From: Oscillibacter sp. UBA6647
GTDB lineage: Bacteria; Bacillota; Clostridia; Oscillospirales; Oscillospiraceae
DNA: 14,114 bases
Assembly (NCBI GenBank): GCA_002455655.1
Contig: DKLF01000046.1
Location: 1 to 14,114, forward strand
Reading direction: 5' to 3'
Below, in pieces: positions 6,120 to 13,441 of this stretch. Made by a program: the position numbers and the translations under genes. Each line of letters begins with the position of its first letter. Within the stretch, counting starts at the first letter, position 1. Under the pieces are notes generated by a model. That model did not search any database and was not told where the DNA came from. It was given only the letters and a program-made list of their open reading frames with translations.

Positions 6120-6173
6120 GGCTGATCCGCTCCCGACCTCCGGGACGCGCCGGACGCGGGGAGCTGACCAGCC
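6120..6173 (+). promoter_or_regulatory. Foldable leader upstream of obg
   Basis: The 99 nt between the rpmA terminator and obg contain nested complementary segments: GGCTG (6120-6124) with CAGCC (6169-6173), and GCTCCC (6129-6134) with GGGAGC (6159-6164), enclosing a further CCGG/CCGG pair. It may be a structured 5' UTR. Only a weak promoter candidate (TTAGAA, 17 nt, TATGGC) is seen just after the terminator, so the transcript start is uncertain. Confidence 0.3.
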
Positions 6174-6194
6174 GACAAGAAAGCGAGGCAGTTT

Positions 6195-7478
6195 ATGGCG
6201 TCTTCTTTTATCGATAAGGCCCGCATTACCGTGCGGGCAGGCAATGGCGGAAACGGAGTGGTCTCCTTCCACCGTGAAAAATATGTGGCGGCGGGCGGAC
6301 CGGACGGCGGAGACGGCGGCAAGGGCGGCTCCGTCATTTTGCAGGTGGACGACAACCTTTCCACCCTGCTGGACTTCCGCTACAAGCGGAAGTATTCCGC
6401 CCCCAACGGGATGGACGGGCAGGGCGCGCGCAAATCCGGAAAGGACGGGGCGGACCTGACCATCAAGGTCCCCCGCGGCACTCTGGTTCGGGACGCGGAA
6501 ACCGGCGAAATTATCAAGGATATGTCCGACGGAGAAGCGTATATCCTCTGTAAGGGTGGACGGGGCGGCTGGGGCAACTCCCACTTTGCCACCCCCACCC
6601 GGCAGATTCCCCGCTTCTCCAAGGGCGGGACCCCCGGCCAGAGCCACGACATCCTGCTGGAGCTGAAGCTGCTGGCGGACGTGGGTCTGGTTGGCTTTCC
6701 CAACGTGGGAAAATCCACGCTGCTCAGCGTGGTGAGCCGCGCCCAGCCCAAAATTGCAAACTATCACTTCACCACCCTCTCTCCAAACCTTGGCGTGGTG
6801 TACGTGGGCGAAGGCCGCTCCTTTGTGCTGGCGGATATTCCCGGTATCATCGAGGGCGCCAGCGAGGGCGCGGGTCTGGGCCACGATTTTCTGCGCCACA
6901 TCGACCGCTGCCGCCTGCTGATCCATGTCGTGGACGTGTCCGGCAGCGAAGGCCGGGACCCGGTAGTGGATTTCGACGCCATCAACGCCGAACTGGTCCA
7001 GTATAGCGCAGACCTTGAAAAGCGTCCCCAGATTGTGGCCGCCAACAAGATAGACGTGATGGAGGATCCGGAAAATCTGGAGCGGCTGCGCAAGCACGTT
7101 GAAAAGCTGGGATATCCTCTGTTTGAGATTTCCGCAGCGGCCCATCAGGGCGTGGACGGGCTGATGAACAAGGTGAGCGAGCAGCTTTCCACCTTGCCTC
7201 CCATCGTCGTGTACGAGCCGGAGTATGTCCCCCGTCCGCCGGTGATTGACTATTCCCAGCCGCTGGACATCCAGCGCACGGACGACGGCGTTTGGGTGGT
7301 GGATGGCCCGTGGCTCCAGCGGCTGATGAGCAACGTGAACCTGAACGACTACGAAAGCCGGATGTATTTCGACAGGACCCTGCGGGATTCGGGCCTTTAT
7401 CAGCGGCTGGAAGAGATGGGCATTCAGGACGGCGACACCGTTTCCCTCTACGACTACGAATTTGAGTATCAGCGGTAA
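6195..7478 (+). CDS. obg: Obg family GTPase (ribosome assembly, stringent-response linked)
   Basis: An essential GTPase that binds the 50S subunit during late assembly and also binds ppGpp; cytoplasmic. The 427 aa show three parts. The glycine-rich Obg fold at about 1-158 has GNGGNGVVSFHREK and GGPDGGDGGKGGSV. The G domain has GFPNVGKST (167-175), DIPGIIEGAS starting at 214, NKID (284-287) and SAAAHQG from 313. A C-terminal OCT domain at about 345-427 is as in Firmicutes Obg. ATG 6195 follows a weak GCGAGG site (6183-6188). The position just after rplU-prp-rpmA is the usual Firmicutes order, although here terminators stand on both sides. Confidence 0.97.
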   Translation: MASSFIDKARITVRAGNGGNGVVSFHREKYVAAGGPDGGDGGKGGSVILQVDDNLSTLLDFRYKRKYSAPNGMDGQGARKSGKDGADLTIKVPRGTLVRDAETGEIIKDMSDGEAYILCKGGRGGWGNSHFATPTRQIPRFSKGGTPGQSHDILLELKLLADVGLVGFPNVGKSTLLSVVSRAQPKIANYHFTTLSPNLGVVYVGEGRSFVLADIPGIIEGASEGAGLGHDFLRHIDRCRLLIHVVDVSGSEGRDPVVDFDAINAELVQYSADLEKRPQIVAANKIDVMEDPENLERLRKHVEKLGYPLFEISAAAHQGVDGLMNKVSEQLSTLPPIVVYEPEYVPRPPVIDYSQPLDIQRTDDGVWVVDGPWLQRLMSNVNLNDYESRMYFDRTLRDSGLYQRLEEMGIQDGDTVSLYDYEFEYQR

Positions 7479-7549
7479 GTCCAGTCTTTCCCACCTGTGA
7501 CGGCAAAAACCGTTTCGGACTTCCGCTTATTCAAATTTACCTTACAGTT

Positions 7550-7595
7550 AAAACGTCCCCGGCGCGGACATCAGCCGCGCCGGGGACGTTTTTCA
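7550..7595 (+). terminator. Terminator after obg, probably bidirectional
   Basis: An 18-bp perfect stem (7550-7567 with 7575-7592), a 7-nt loop and a T tract on the + strand. The four A at the left base give a T run on the other strand, so it could also stop the convergent gene at 7720-8154. Confidence 0.93.
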
Positions 7596-7719
7596 TGTTT
7601 CCTCTCTCTGTACCTTTACGGGCGCAAGTCCGCATGAAGTGCTCGCGCCCCCGCGGTTCAAGCGACCTTGAAAAAGCGGCATGTTTCCTTTGTTCTCTAA
7701 TGGCGGTAAGCTTGGCTGT

Positions 7720-8154
7720 TTACAGCAGAAGTCCCAGCCCGATGACCGTCAATAAATCCTCCGTCTGCCCGCCGGGGCAGTTTAGCGGCAGCTCCTGCGG
7801 CTCCACCTGCCCGCCGTCCGGCCGGAGCAACGCCCGCTGCACACACACCACTCCGTCCCGATCCCCCATGCTGGAAAAAGTCAGGCTGTCCCGTGCGGAC
7901 AAACCGCAGCTCACCACCCGCTCCGCCCGAATCTGCCGTGCAGCGAGACCTGTCCACTCGCTTGGCAGCAGAACGGTACCGCAGGCACACACCGCCTCTG
8001 GCGCATCCGAAAGCCGCCGGCAGCCCGCCACAGAAAGCGCCAGCACTTCCCACCGCTTTTCCGTCAGCACCCGAACTGTTTCCGGCCGCTCCACTCCCGC
8101 CGGAAGAGGCACGGGGGCTGCCGCGCCTCCCCCAAAAAACGCCGCATCCACCAT
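7720..8154 (-). CDS. Unrecognised protein, 144 aa
   Basis: I do not recognise a family. It is chosen over overlapping frames because its ATG (8152-8154) has a GGGGGAG-type site 6-8 nt upstream, its residue composition is protein-like, and it ends in a sensible hydrophobic helix (LLTVIGLGLLL). There is no signal peptide. Visible elements: VRVLTEKRWEVLALSVAGC, CACGTVLLPSEW, then ERVVSCGLSARDSLTFSS and DGVVCVQRAL with QELPL. The alternating strands and helices suggest an alpha/beta fold, and VVSCGLSARDSLTFSS could be a loop-forming motif. It faces the obg terminator and is divergent from the DUF5662 gene at 8283. The 124 nt between its stop and that terminator hold nothing I can identify. Confidence 0.6.
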   Translation of the reverse strand: MVDAAFFGGGAAAPVPLPAGVERPETVRVLTEKRWEVLALSVAGCRRLSDAPEAVCACGTVLLPSEWTGLAARQIRAERVVSCGLSARDSLTFSSMGDRDGVVCVQRALLRPDGGQVEPQELPLNCPGGQTEDLLTVIGLGLLL

Positions 8155-8223
8155 CTGCGCTCCCCCCTCTTTTCAAGTGTTTGCCAAGGCGGCGGGTTTA
8201 TGCGAAAATTTCTCTCGTTTTTT

Positions 8224-8252
8224 TTGCTAAGCCGTGTTAGACTGGTTCTAAC
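8224..8252 (+). promoter_or_regulatory. Weak promoter candidate for the DUF5662 gene, overlapping a palindrome
   Basis: TTGCTA at 8224-8229, a 17-nt spacer and TCTAAC at 8247-8252. Both boxes match only four of six consensus bases. The -10 candidate is the right arm of the dyad at 8235-8253, which would fit repression by a DNA-binding protein if the promoter is real. Confidence 0.3.
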
Positions 8253-8253
8253 A
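8235..8253. promoter_or_regulatory. Palindrome TGTTAGA-N5-TCTAACA, candidate operator
   Basis: A perfect 7-bp dyad with a 5-nt centre in the divergent intergenic region between the 144-aa gene (-) and the DUF5662 gene (+). Its size and symmetry suit a dimeric repressor such as a TetR, MarR or DtxR type. No regulator gene is present in the window, and a short hairpin is an alternative reading. Confidence 0.3.
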
Positions 8254-8282
8254 ATTTGTTTTAGAGTTCCGAGGTGACTATT

Positions 8283-8819
8283 TTGCGCTTTTTTGCCCAT
8301 CTCCATACCGTTAACCATCATCGCGCACTGGTATGTAAATACTGCTTCCGGTTGGGGCTGTACTGGCAGGGCCTGACCCACGACCTGTCCAAATACTCTC
8401 TGCAAGAATTTTGGATCGGCGTAAAGTATTATCAGGGAGATCGCAGCCCCAACGACGCGGAACGGCGGGAAAAGGGCTATTCCAGCGCCTGGATTCACCA
8501 TAAGTCCCGCAACCGCCACCATTTGGAATACTGGACGGACTACGGCCAGAAGGAAGACGGCGACTTTGGCGTGGTAGGGGTGGAGATGCCCGTGAAATAC
8601 GTGGCGGAGATGTTCTGCGACCGATACGCCGCCAGCCGGATTTACCGGGGCGCGGCTTTTGAAAACGCGGACCCGTGGCGGTTTTTTCAGCATTCAAAAT
8701 CTCACACGATTTTAAATTCCAAAACCTCTGACCTTCTGGAAACCATGCTGACAAGGCTGAAGGACGAGGGCGAGGACGCCGCCTTTGCCTATATCCGGAA
8801 TGAGGTTTTGAAAAAGTAA
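8283..8819 (+). CDS. DUF5662 family protein
   Basis: 178 aa of unknown function. Family-like motifs (from memory): HxTVxxHR at the N-terminus, CFRLGLYWQGLTHDLSKYS, KYYQGDRSPN, GYSSAWIHHKSRNRHHLEYW, and MPVKYVAEMFCDRYAASRIY. The many paired His with HD (H33-D34, H72-H73, H79-H80, E82, D in FCDR) resemble a metal-binding helical hydrolase, possibly HD-like; this is inference. The start is uncertain: the frame opens with GTG at 8274, but GAGGTG at 8271-8276 makes a good ribosome binding site 6 nt before TTG 8283, which gives the N-terminus MRFFAHLHTVNHHR, so TTG is preferred. It is a single gene followed by a strong terminator. Confidence 0.85.
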   Translation: MRFFAHLHTVNHHRALVCKYCFRLGLYWQGLTHDLSKYSLQEFWIGVKYYQGDRSPNDAERREKGYSSAWIHHKSRNRHHLEYWTDYGQKEDGDFGVVGVEMPVKYVAEMFCDRYAASRIYRGAAFENADPWRFFQHSKSHTILNSKTSDLLETMLTRLKDEGEDAAFAYIRNEVLKK

Positions 8820-8851
8820 ATTTCGGTACATTTTTTGTTTCAGAAGCTGAG

Positions 8852-8887
8852 AAAGCGAGGGCAGCCAAAAGGCTGCCCTCGCTTTTT
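8852..8887. terminator. Bidirectional terminator between convergent genes
   Basis: A 15-bp perfect stem (8852-8866 with 8871-8885), an AAAA loop and five T on the + strand. On the - strand the A at 8852-8854 and the upstream composition give a weaker T run. It lies 32 nt after the DUF5662 stop and just 4 nt beyond the stop of the - strand signalling gene, so it serves both. Confidence 0.9.
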
Positions 8888-8891
8888 CATC

Positions 8892-11800
8892 TCAGCCCTC
8901 TTCCGTCGTCTCCCGGAGTTCCCCGGGTTCACGGCTCTGCGTTAAGAGCGTAAAAACAACTTTTGCCCCAAGGCTGAGCGCATCAGTCTGCATTCCCGTC
9001 CATGATCGATGGAACTGGCAGTCGTCAAAACCCAAACAGCCCAAAAGACGCCCGTTTTCCTTCACTGCACAGAGGAGTATAGAGCGGGCGCTTCGCTCCT
9101 CCAGCAGCTTTCGGTGTGAGGCGGACAGCGTCTCCCCTTCCCGGCAGAGAAAGATTCCCCGAGCGTCAAAACTCTGCCGACAGTGCACATCCATGCTCCG
9201 GCAGCGGATACTCTGCCGGACCGCCCGCAGCGGAGCGACGCCCTCGCCGCACCACTCAAAAGTATTAAAGCAATATTCTCCGTCCGCCGAGCTTTCGTAG
9301 AGATACACCCGGCTCACATGGAACAGCCGTCCCAGCTTCTCCAGCGCACCGGCCACGGCTTCTTCCGTGCCGCCGGGCAGACGGCAGTCCCGCAAAATCT
9401 CACCCAGAATGCGGGATAACCCCATTTGAACGTCCGTCTCCGGGTCAATTTCCGCGTAGGGCAGTTCTTCAGGCTCTCCTGCTTTGGCAGAAAAATCCGC
9501 TTCGCCCAGCACGGCAATTCCTCCGCCGGATTCCTTTGCCTGACAGAGGGCATGGCCGCAGCGCTGAAGCAGCGTCTCGCAGTCCTGTCCGTGGGCCGAA
9601 GCCATCGCAACGCCCACGCTGCACGAAATCGGCCGACCGGAGTATCTCATCACGTTTTCGCATGCGTCCAAAAGTCGGCGCGCCCCATCCAGAACGGCGC
9701 TCTGGGAAAAAACCGACGGCAGGAAAACCAAAAACACATCCCCGCCAATCCGGGCAGCGATCTCACCGTCCCGATACGTCCGCTTCACCACGCCTGCCAG
9801 CTCTGAGAGCACTGCGTCACCGAAAATGTGGCCGTACCGGTCATTCACCCGGCGGAAGCCGTCCACGTCCAGCACCAGCATGGCCGCGGTTTCAGATTCC
9901 TCCATAGCGGCGAGGCGGATATCAATTCGCTCCCAGGCCACCTCCTTGTGGAACAGCCCGGTCAGCCCATCCCGCTTGGACTGGTCCGCCAGCTCCTGCG
10001 CCGCCTGTTTTTCTTCCTCCACGTCCGAAATAACACCGATCACCCGGCAGGGTCTTCCGTCGCCTCCAAGCTGCACCGCCGCCTTGGCCCGCTGCCAGCG
10101 ATACTGCCCATCGGCGGTAATCAGGCGAAACTCCGCCTCCTCCCGCAGGGCGCCGTCCCGGATGGACTGAATGGCCCGCTGAATATTTTTCATATCCAGA
10201 GGATAAATGCGGGTGCTGCTTTCCAACGCCCTTTGAAGATAGCTCCGGGGCTGATAGCCCAGCTTCAGCTCCCAGTTCCCAGAGGTCAAAAAGCGATCCG
10301 TGGCAACATTCCACTCAAAGACAATGCTTCCCTCTCGCTGGGCCGCCACCTGATACCGCTCCAGACACTGGCGCAGATCCTCCTGCACCCGCTTCTGGGC
10401 GGTGACGTCGGTCAGCACACATTGAAAATATTCCCGCCCGTCGGCCTCCCGGCGCAGAATACTGTCCTCCAAAACCCATACCGTGCGCCCGTCGCCGCTC
10501 CTCAGACGATATTCCAAGTGCAGCTCGCGCCCAACCGTCAGCTGCCTGCGGCAATGGGCCATCATCCGGTCCCGGTCCACCGAGTCCAGCAGGCAGACCA
10601 TGCGGTTTTGAAACCGGGTGGCAAGCGCTTCCTCGGTATAGCCTGTCAGATGTAAAAAGCCCCGATTCATATGGATGACGGTAAGCTCCTGGTCGTTCCT
10701 GCGCCACACCAGCGCGGCAGGAAGCCTATTATAAAGCGCACTTGGCTTCTCGGCTTGCTCGGACGGAAGCATCAGCTCCGCCCGTGTCTCGGATCGGTCT
10801 GTCTCCCTACGCCACACCGCCAGACCCTGACAGCGCCGGGGGTCGTCCGAGCCTAAGCGCAGCACGGTACTGCGGTACCAGACGTATTCCCCTGTGTCCC
10901 GGTCCAAAACACGGTACCGCCCGGAATCCTCCAAGGACCCTTCCGTAAAAAAGCGGTGGTACACCCCATCCACCTGAGCCAGAGCCTTCTCCCGATCCTC
11001 CGGATGGACGCAGGACTGCACAAACATAACCCCTGCGTCATCCATGGTTCGCTTCTGGAGAAATACAGAAAAGTTGTGGTCCGCCTGATAGAGCAGGCGA
11101 TAGCTCCCGGCGTTCCAGTCCAGCTCCAGCACCGTGGCGTTCAGGTGGCGGAAGATGGCGGAAAGCTTGTCCTGACTCCGGGCCGTTCTGGCTCCTGCAA
11201 AAGCGCGGACGGGGCGGGGCATTTCCTCCGCGCCCGCGTCCGCCGGACGCAGCCCGTCGGCATACTTTCGGGCCAGCACAAAAAACTCCGGCTGGGCACT
11301 TTTAAAACACTCCAAAAGCTCCTCGGAAAACGCCCCGCACTCTCCCCGCAGAATCATTTCGCTGGCTTCCTCCTCCGGAATCGCCTGCTTATATACCCGG
11401 TCTGTGGTCAGCGCGTCAAAACAGTCCGCCACCGCCACCACCTGTGCGCAGATGGGGATGTTGTTCTCCCGCAGTCCCTCGGGATAGCCCCTGCCGTCCC
11501 ACCGCTCGTGGTGATACCGGCAGATATTGTAGGCATAGCTTAGATACTCCGGGTCGCTCATCCGGTCCAGCCCCGCCAAAATCTCGCACCCCTTGACGGT
11601 ATGGGTTTTCATCACCTCAAACTCCTCCGGCGTCAAGCGGCCAGGCTTATTCAAAACCGCGTCGGGAATGGCAATTTTTCCAATGTCGTGCAAAGTGGAG
11701 GCGCTGGCAATCACATCAATGGTATGTTCATTCATTCCGTATTCAGGATGCTCCTGCGCCAGCTCCCGCAGCAAAATCCGGGTAAAGCCCCGAATGCGGC

Positions 11801-12311
11801 GGATGTGCTGGCCAGACTCCAGACTCCGGTGCTCGATGACGGAGGAAAGCCCGTCGATCAGCGCGGTATTGGATTCCCGGATGCGGGCGGCCTGCTCCTC
11901 CACCAGCTCCTCCAAATGGAGTTTGTGACGGTAAAGCTCCACGGCGTTTTGTATCCGCCGCTTGACTGGCCGGGCCTCGAAGGGCTTTATAATAATATCC
12001 GTCGCCCCCAGGTCAAATACCCGTACCTCACTTTCAGGGGTGTGGTCGGCGGTGATGACGATGATGGGGATGTGGGAGAGGTCCTCATCTCCCGCAGCCT
12101 CTTGCAGCACCGCGTATCCGTCCTTCACCGGCATCAGCAAATCCAGCAGCACGGCTGCAATTTTTTGCCGGTTCCGGCGCATCAGCGTCAGCGCCTGCGC
12201 ACCGTCCTCCGCCTCTAAAATCTCGTATTCTCCCTCGAACATGGCGGAGAGAATCGCCCGGTTAATTTGCATATCATCCACCAGCAGCAATGTGTTGCAG
12301 GTCTGTGTCAT
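8892..12311 (-). CDS. Multidomain c-di-GMP signalling response regulator: REC, HD-GYP, three PAS, degenerate GGDEF, GAF
   Basis: 1139 aa, soluble, no TM helix. ATG 12311 is chosen over the ATG five codons upstream because GGAGGG at 12319-12324 lies 7 nt before it. The REC domain (about 6-125) has D12 D13, phospho-acceptor D57 in LLDLLMP, T87 and K109. The HD-GYP domain (about 150-330) has H208-D209 in LHDIGKIAIPD, H237, and HHERWDGRGYP (267-277), so c-di-GMP or related phosphodiesterase activity is plausible. PAS-like domains lie at about 385-505, 520-640 and 645-770 (boundaries approximate). The GGDEF domain (about 775-935) keeps D815 in LDVDGF and NDRYGH, but the signature is GGDVF (856-860) with V859 in place of Glu, and the inhibitory site reads RDGE (847-850) instead of RxxD. 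A GAF-like domain ends the protein (about 965-1125). The likely net role is phosphorylation-controlled c-di-GMP breakdown. No histidine kinase is adjacent. Confidence 0.93.
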   Translation of the reverse strand: MTQTCNTLLLVDDMQINRAILSAMFEGEYEILEAEDGAQALTLMRRNRQKIAAVLLDLLMPVKDGYAVLQEAAGDEDLSHIPIIVITADHTPESEVRVFDLGATDIIIKPFEARPVKRRIQNAVELYRHKLHLEELVEEQAARIRESNTALIDGLSSVIEHRSLESGQHIRRIRGFTRILLRELAQEHPEYGMNEHTIDVIASASTLHDIGKIAIPDAVLNKPGRLTPEEFEVMKTHTVKGCEILAGLDRMSDPEYLSYAYNICRYHHERWDGRGYPEGLRENNIPICAQVVAVADCFDALTTDRVYKQAIPEEEASEMILRGECGAFSEELLECFKSAQPEFFVLARKYADGLRPADAGAEEMPRPVRAFAGARTARSQDKLSAIFRHLNATVLELDWNAGSYRLLYQADHNFSVFLQKRTMDDAGVMFVQSCVHPEDREKALAQVDGVYHRFFTEGSLEDSGRYRVLDRDTGEYVWYRSTVLRLGSDDPRRCQGLAVWRRETDRSETRAELMLPSEQAEKPSALYNRLPAALVWRRNDQELTVIHMNRGFLHLTGYTEEALATRFQNRMVCLLDSVDRDRMMAHCRRQLTVGRELHLEYRLRSGDGRTVWVLEDSILRREADGREYFQCVLTDVTAQKRVQEDLRQCLERYQVAAQREGSIVFEWNVATDRFLTSGNWELKLGYQPRSYLQRALESSTRIYPLDMKNIQRAIQSIRDGALREEAEFRLITADGQYRWQRAKAAVQLGGDGRPCRVIGVISDVEEEKQAAQELADQSKRDGLTGLFHKEVAWERIDIRLAAMEESETAAMLVLDVDGFRRVNDRYGHIFGDAVLSELAGVVKRTYRDGEIAARIGGDVFLVFLPSVFSQSAVLDGARRLLDACENVMRYSGRPISCSVGVAMASAHGQDCETLLQRCGHALCQAKESGGGIAVLGEADFSAKAGEPEELPYAEIDPETDVQMGLSRILGEILRDCRLPGGTEEAVAGALEKLGRLFHVSRVYLYESSADGEYCFNTFEWCGEGVAPLRAVRQSIRCRSMDVHCRQSFDARGIFLCREGETLSASHRKLLEERSARSILLCAVKENGRLLGCLGFDDCQFHRSWTGMQTDALSLGAKVVFTLLTQSREPGELRETTEEG

Positions 12312-12313
12312 CG

Positions 12314-12397
12314 TCAGTCCCTCCATGCCGGATACAGGGTGCGGACACTGCCGCCCCTCCGGTCCTGTCGGCTCTGTTTCCTCCGCTGTGTCGTCAT
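12314..12397 (-). CDS. Possible 27-aa Arg-rich leader ORF upstream of the signalling gene
   Basis: ATG at 12395-12397 has ACGGAG 7 nt upstream, and the TGA at 12314-12316 lies 2 nt before the ATG of the large gene. The start of the next gene and its GGAGGG site are inside or at the end of this frame, an arrangement that would couple translation. The peptide opens MTTQRRKQSRQDRRGG and has seven Arg. It may be a leader peptide, a small protein, or chance; no homology can be judged here. Confidence 0.35.
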   Translation of the reverse strand: MTTQRRKQSRQDRRGGSVRTLYPAWRD

Positions 12398-12497
12398 GGG
12401 TGATCTCCGTTCTATCTCAGTCTTTCGTTTCCCCACCGTCCGGAGCGGTCGGCCGGTCTTTGGCGGAGAACTGCAAAAATATTCACTCTTGCATGTT

Positions 12498-12526
12498 ATT
12501 TTACTTCAAAATGGCGCTCTTCGCAA
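12498..12526 (-). promoter_or_regulatory. Probable sigma-A promoter of the signalling gene
   Basis: Read on the - strand: TTGCGA (12526-12521), a 17-nt spacer, then TAAAAT (12503-12498), with four and five of six matches to consensus. Transcription would start near 12491, giving a 5' UTR of about 180 nt that contains the possible 27-codon leader ORF. The AT-rich stretch 12527-12628 further upstream holds no gene that I can see. Confidence 0.6.
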
Positions 12527-12628
12527 TAGTTTGCACTGCTTAGTTTACGTAATATTTTCCACTTTTTTGTGCAGAAAATTCCAAAATCCGTAATTTTTAT
12601 ATAAGGACATCCTTGCGCCGTTAAAATT

Positions 12629-12668
12629 AAAAAAACCACCCCTGATGAAGTCTTTCATCAGGGGCGGT
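12629..12668 (-). terminator. Rho-independent terminator after livF
   Basis: On the - strand: a stem of 11 bp (12639-12649 with 12654-12664) with loop GTCT complement, extended by about three more pairs after one mismatch, followed by at least seven T (complement of 12629-12635). It lies 58 nt past the livF stop. Confidence 0.88.
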
Positions 12669-12726
12669 GATTGGTGCAGACTGTCTCCCGGCTCTCCCAA
12701 AACCGCGGAGGCGACTGCCGCACGCG

Positions 12727-13437
12727 TCAGCCTCCCAAATATGCCTTTTTGATGGCGGGAGACGCCAAAAGCTCGCGGCTTGGGCCAGTGGTTACAATTT
12801 TTCCCGTCTCCAGCACGTAGCCACGGTGGGCGACGGAGAGGGCCATCTGCGCGTTCTGCTCCACCAGCAAAATGGTGGATCCGGCCTTGTTCAGCCGCTG
12901 GATAATCTCAAAAATCTGCTCCACCAGCAGCGGCGCAAGGCCCATGGACGGTTCGTCCAGCATCAAAAGCCTTGGATGGCTCATCAGGGCCCGGCCCATG
13001 GCCAGCATTTGCTGTTCGCCGCCGGAAAGGGTTCCGGCCACCTGCCGCCGCCGCTCTTTCAGGCGGGGAAACTGCTCGTAAACCTTCTCCATGTCTCCGG
13101 CAATTCCCGCGCTCTTTTGCGTATAAGCGCCCATTTCCAGATTATCCTGAACGCTCATCTGCAAAAATACCCGCCGCCCCTCCGGGACCAATGCCATGCC
13201 ACGGGAGACAATTTTGTGGGGCGGAATTTTTCCTAAATTCTCTCCCATGAAGGTCACGGAGCCTGTTTTGCTGTGCAGCAGTCCGGCAATGGTGTTCAAC
13301 GTGGTGGATTTTCCCGCCCCGTTTGCCCCGATGAGGGTGACAATCTCTCCCTCGTTCACGTCGAAGGAAACGCCCTTGACGGCGTGAATGCTGCCGTAAA
13401 AGACGTTCAGGTCCTCTGCGGATAAAATAACGCTCAT
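12727..13437 (-). CDS. livF: Branched-chain amino-acid type ABC transporter ATP-binding protein LivF
   Basis: Cytoplasmic ATPase partner of LivG in an importer of the Leu/Ile/Val (HAAT) type. With the ATG at 13437 it is 236 aa, the usual LivF length; an upstream ATG at 13464 lies inside livG and is not used. AAGGAGG at 13448-13454 precedes 13437. Motifs: Walker A GANGAGKST (37-45), PEGRRVF (85-91) typical of LivF, ABC signature LSGGEQQ (137-143), Walker B LLMLDEP (157-163) and the H-loop region near VEQNAQMAL. The ATG comes 4 nt after the livG stop, so both are in one operon, with permease and binding-protein genes expected beyond the window. The substrate may be an amino acid, amide or urea; LivF/LivG type alone does not decide it. 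Confidence 0.92.
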   Translation of the reverse strand: MSVILSAEDLNVFYGSIHAVKGVSFDVNEGEIVTLIGANGAGKSTTLNTIAGLLHSKTGSVTFMGENLGKIPPHKIVSRGMALVPEGRRVFLQMSVQDNLEMGAYTQKSAGIAGDMEKVYEQFPRLKERRRQVAGTLSGGEQQMLAMGRALMSHPRLLMLDEPSMGLAPLLVEQIFEIIQRLNKAGSTILLVEQNAQMALSVAHRGYVLETGKIVTTGPSRELLASPAIKKAYLGG

Positions 13438-13441
13438 GCCC

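Noticed and set aside
6030..7145. Long - strand open frame of 371 codons over obg
   Set aside because: Antisense shadow of obg, whose G-motifs are unmistakable; it also spans the rpmA terminator.
7594..7688. Repeated catgtttcct downstream of obg
   Set aside because: Ten bases, two copies, in pyrimidine-rich sequence; likely chance.
7697..8176. - strand frame of 159 codons overlapping the 144-aa gene
   Set aside because: Gly/Ala/Arg-rich translation typical of a shifted frame, and its start lacks the site that serves the 144-aa gene.
7595..8230. + strand open frame of 211 codons
   Set aside because: Starts inside the obg terminator and gives a Ser/Pro/Arg-rich translation; the - strand 144-aa frame has the better start and residue pattern.
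9828..10655. + strand open frame of 275 codons inside the signalling gene
   Set aside because: Opposite strand of PAS/GGDEF coding sequence; no ribosome binding site and no recognisable domain.
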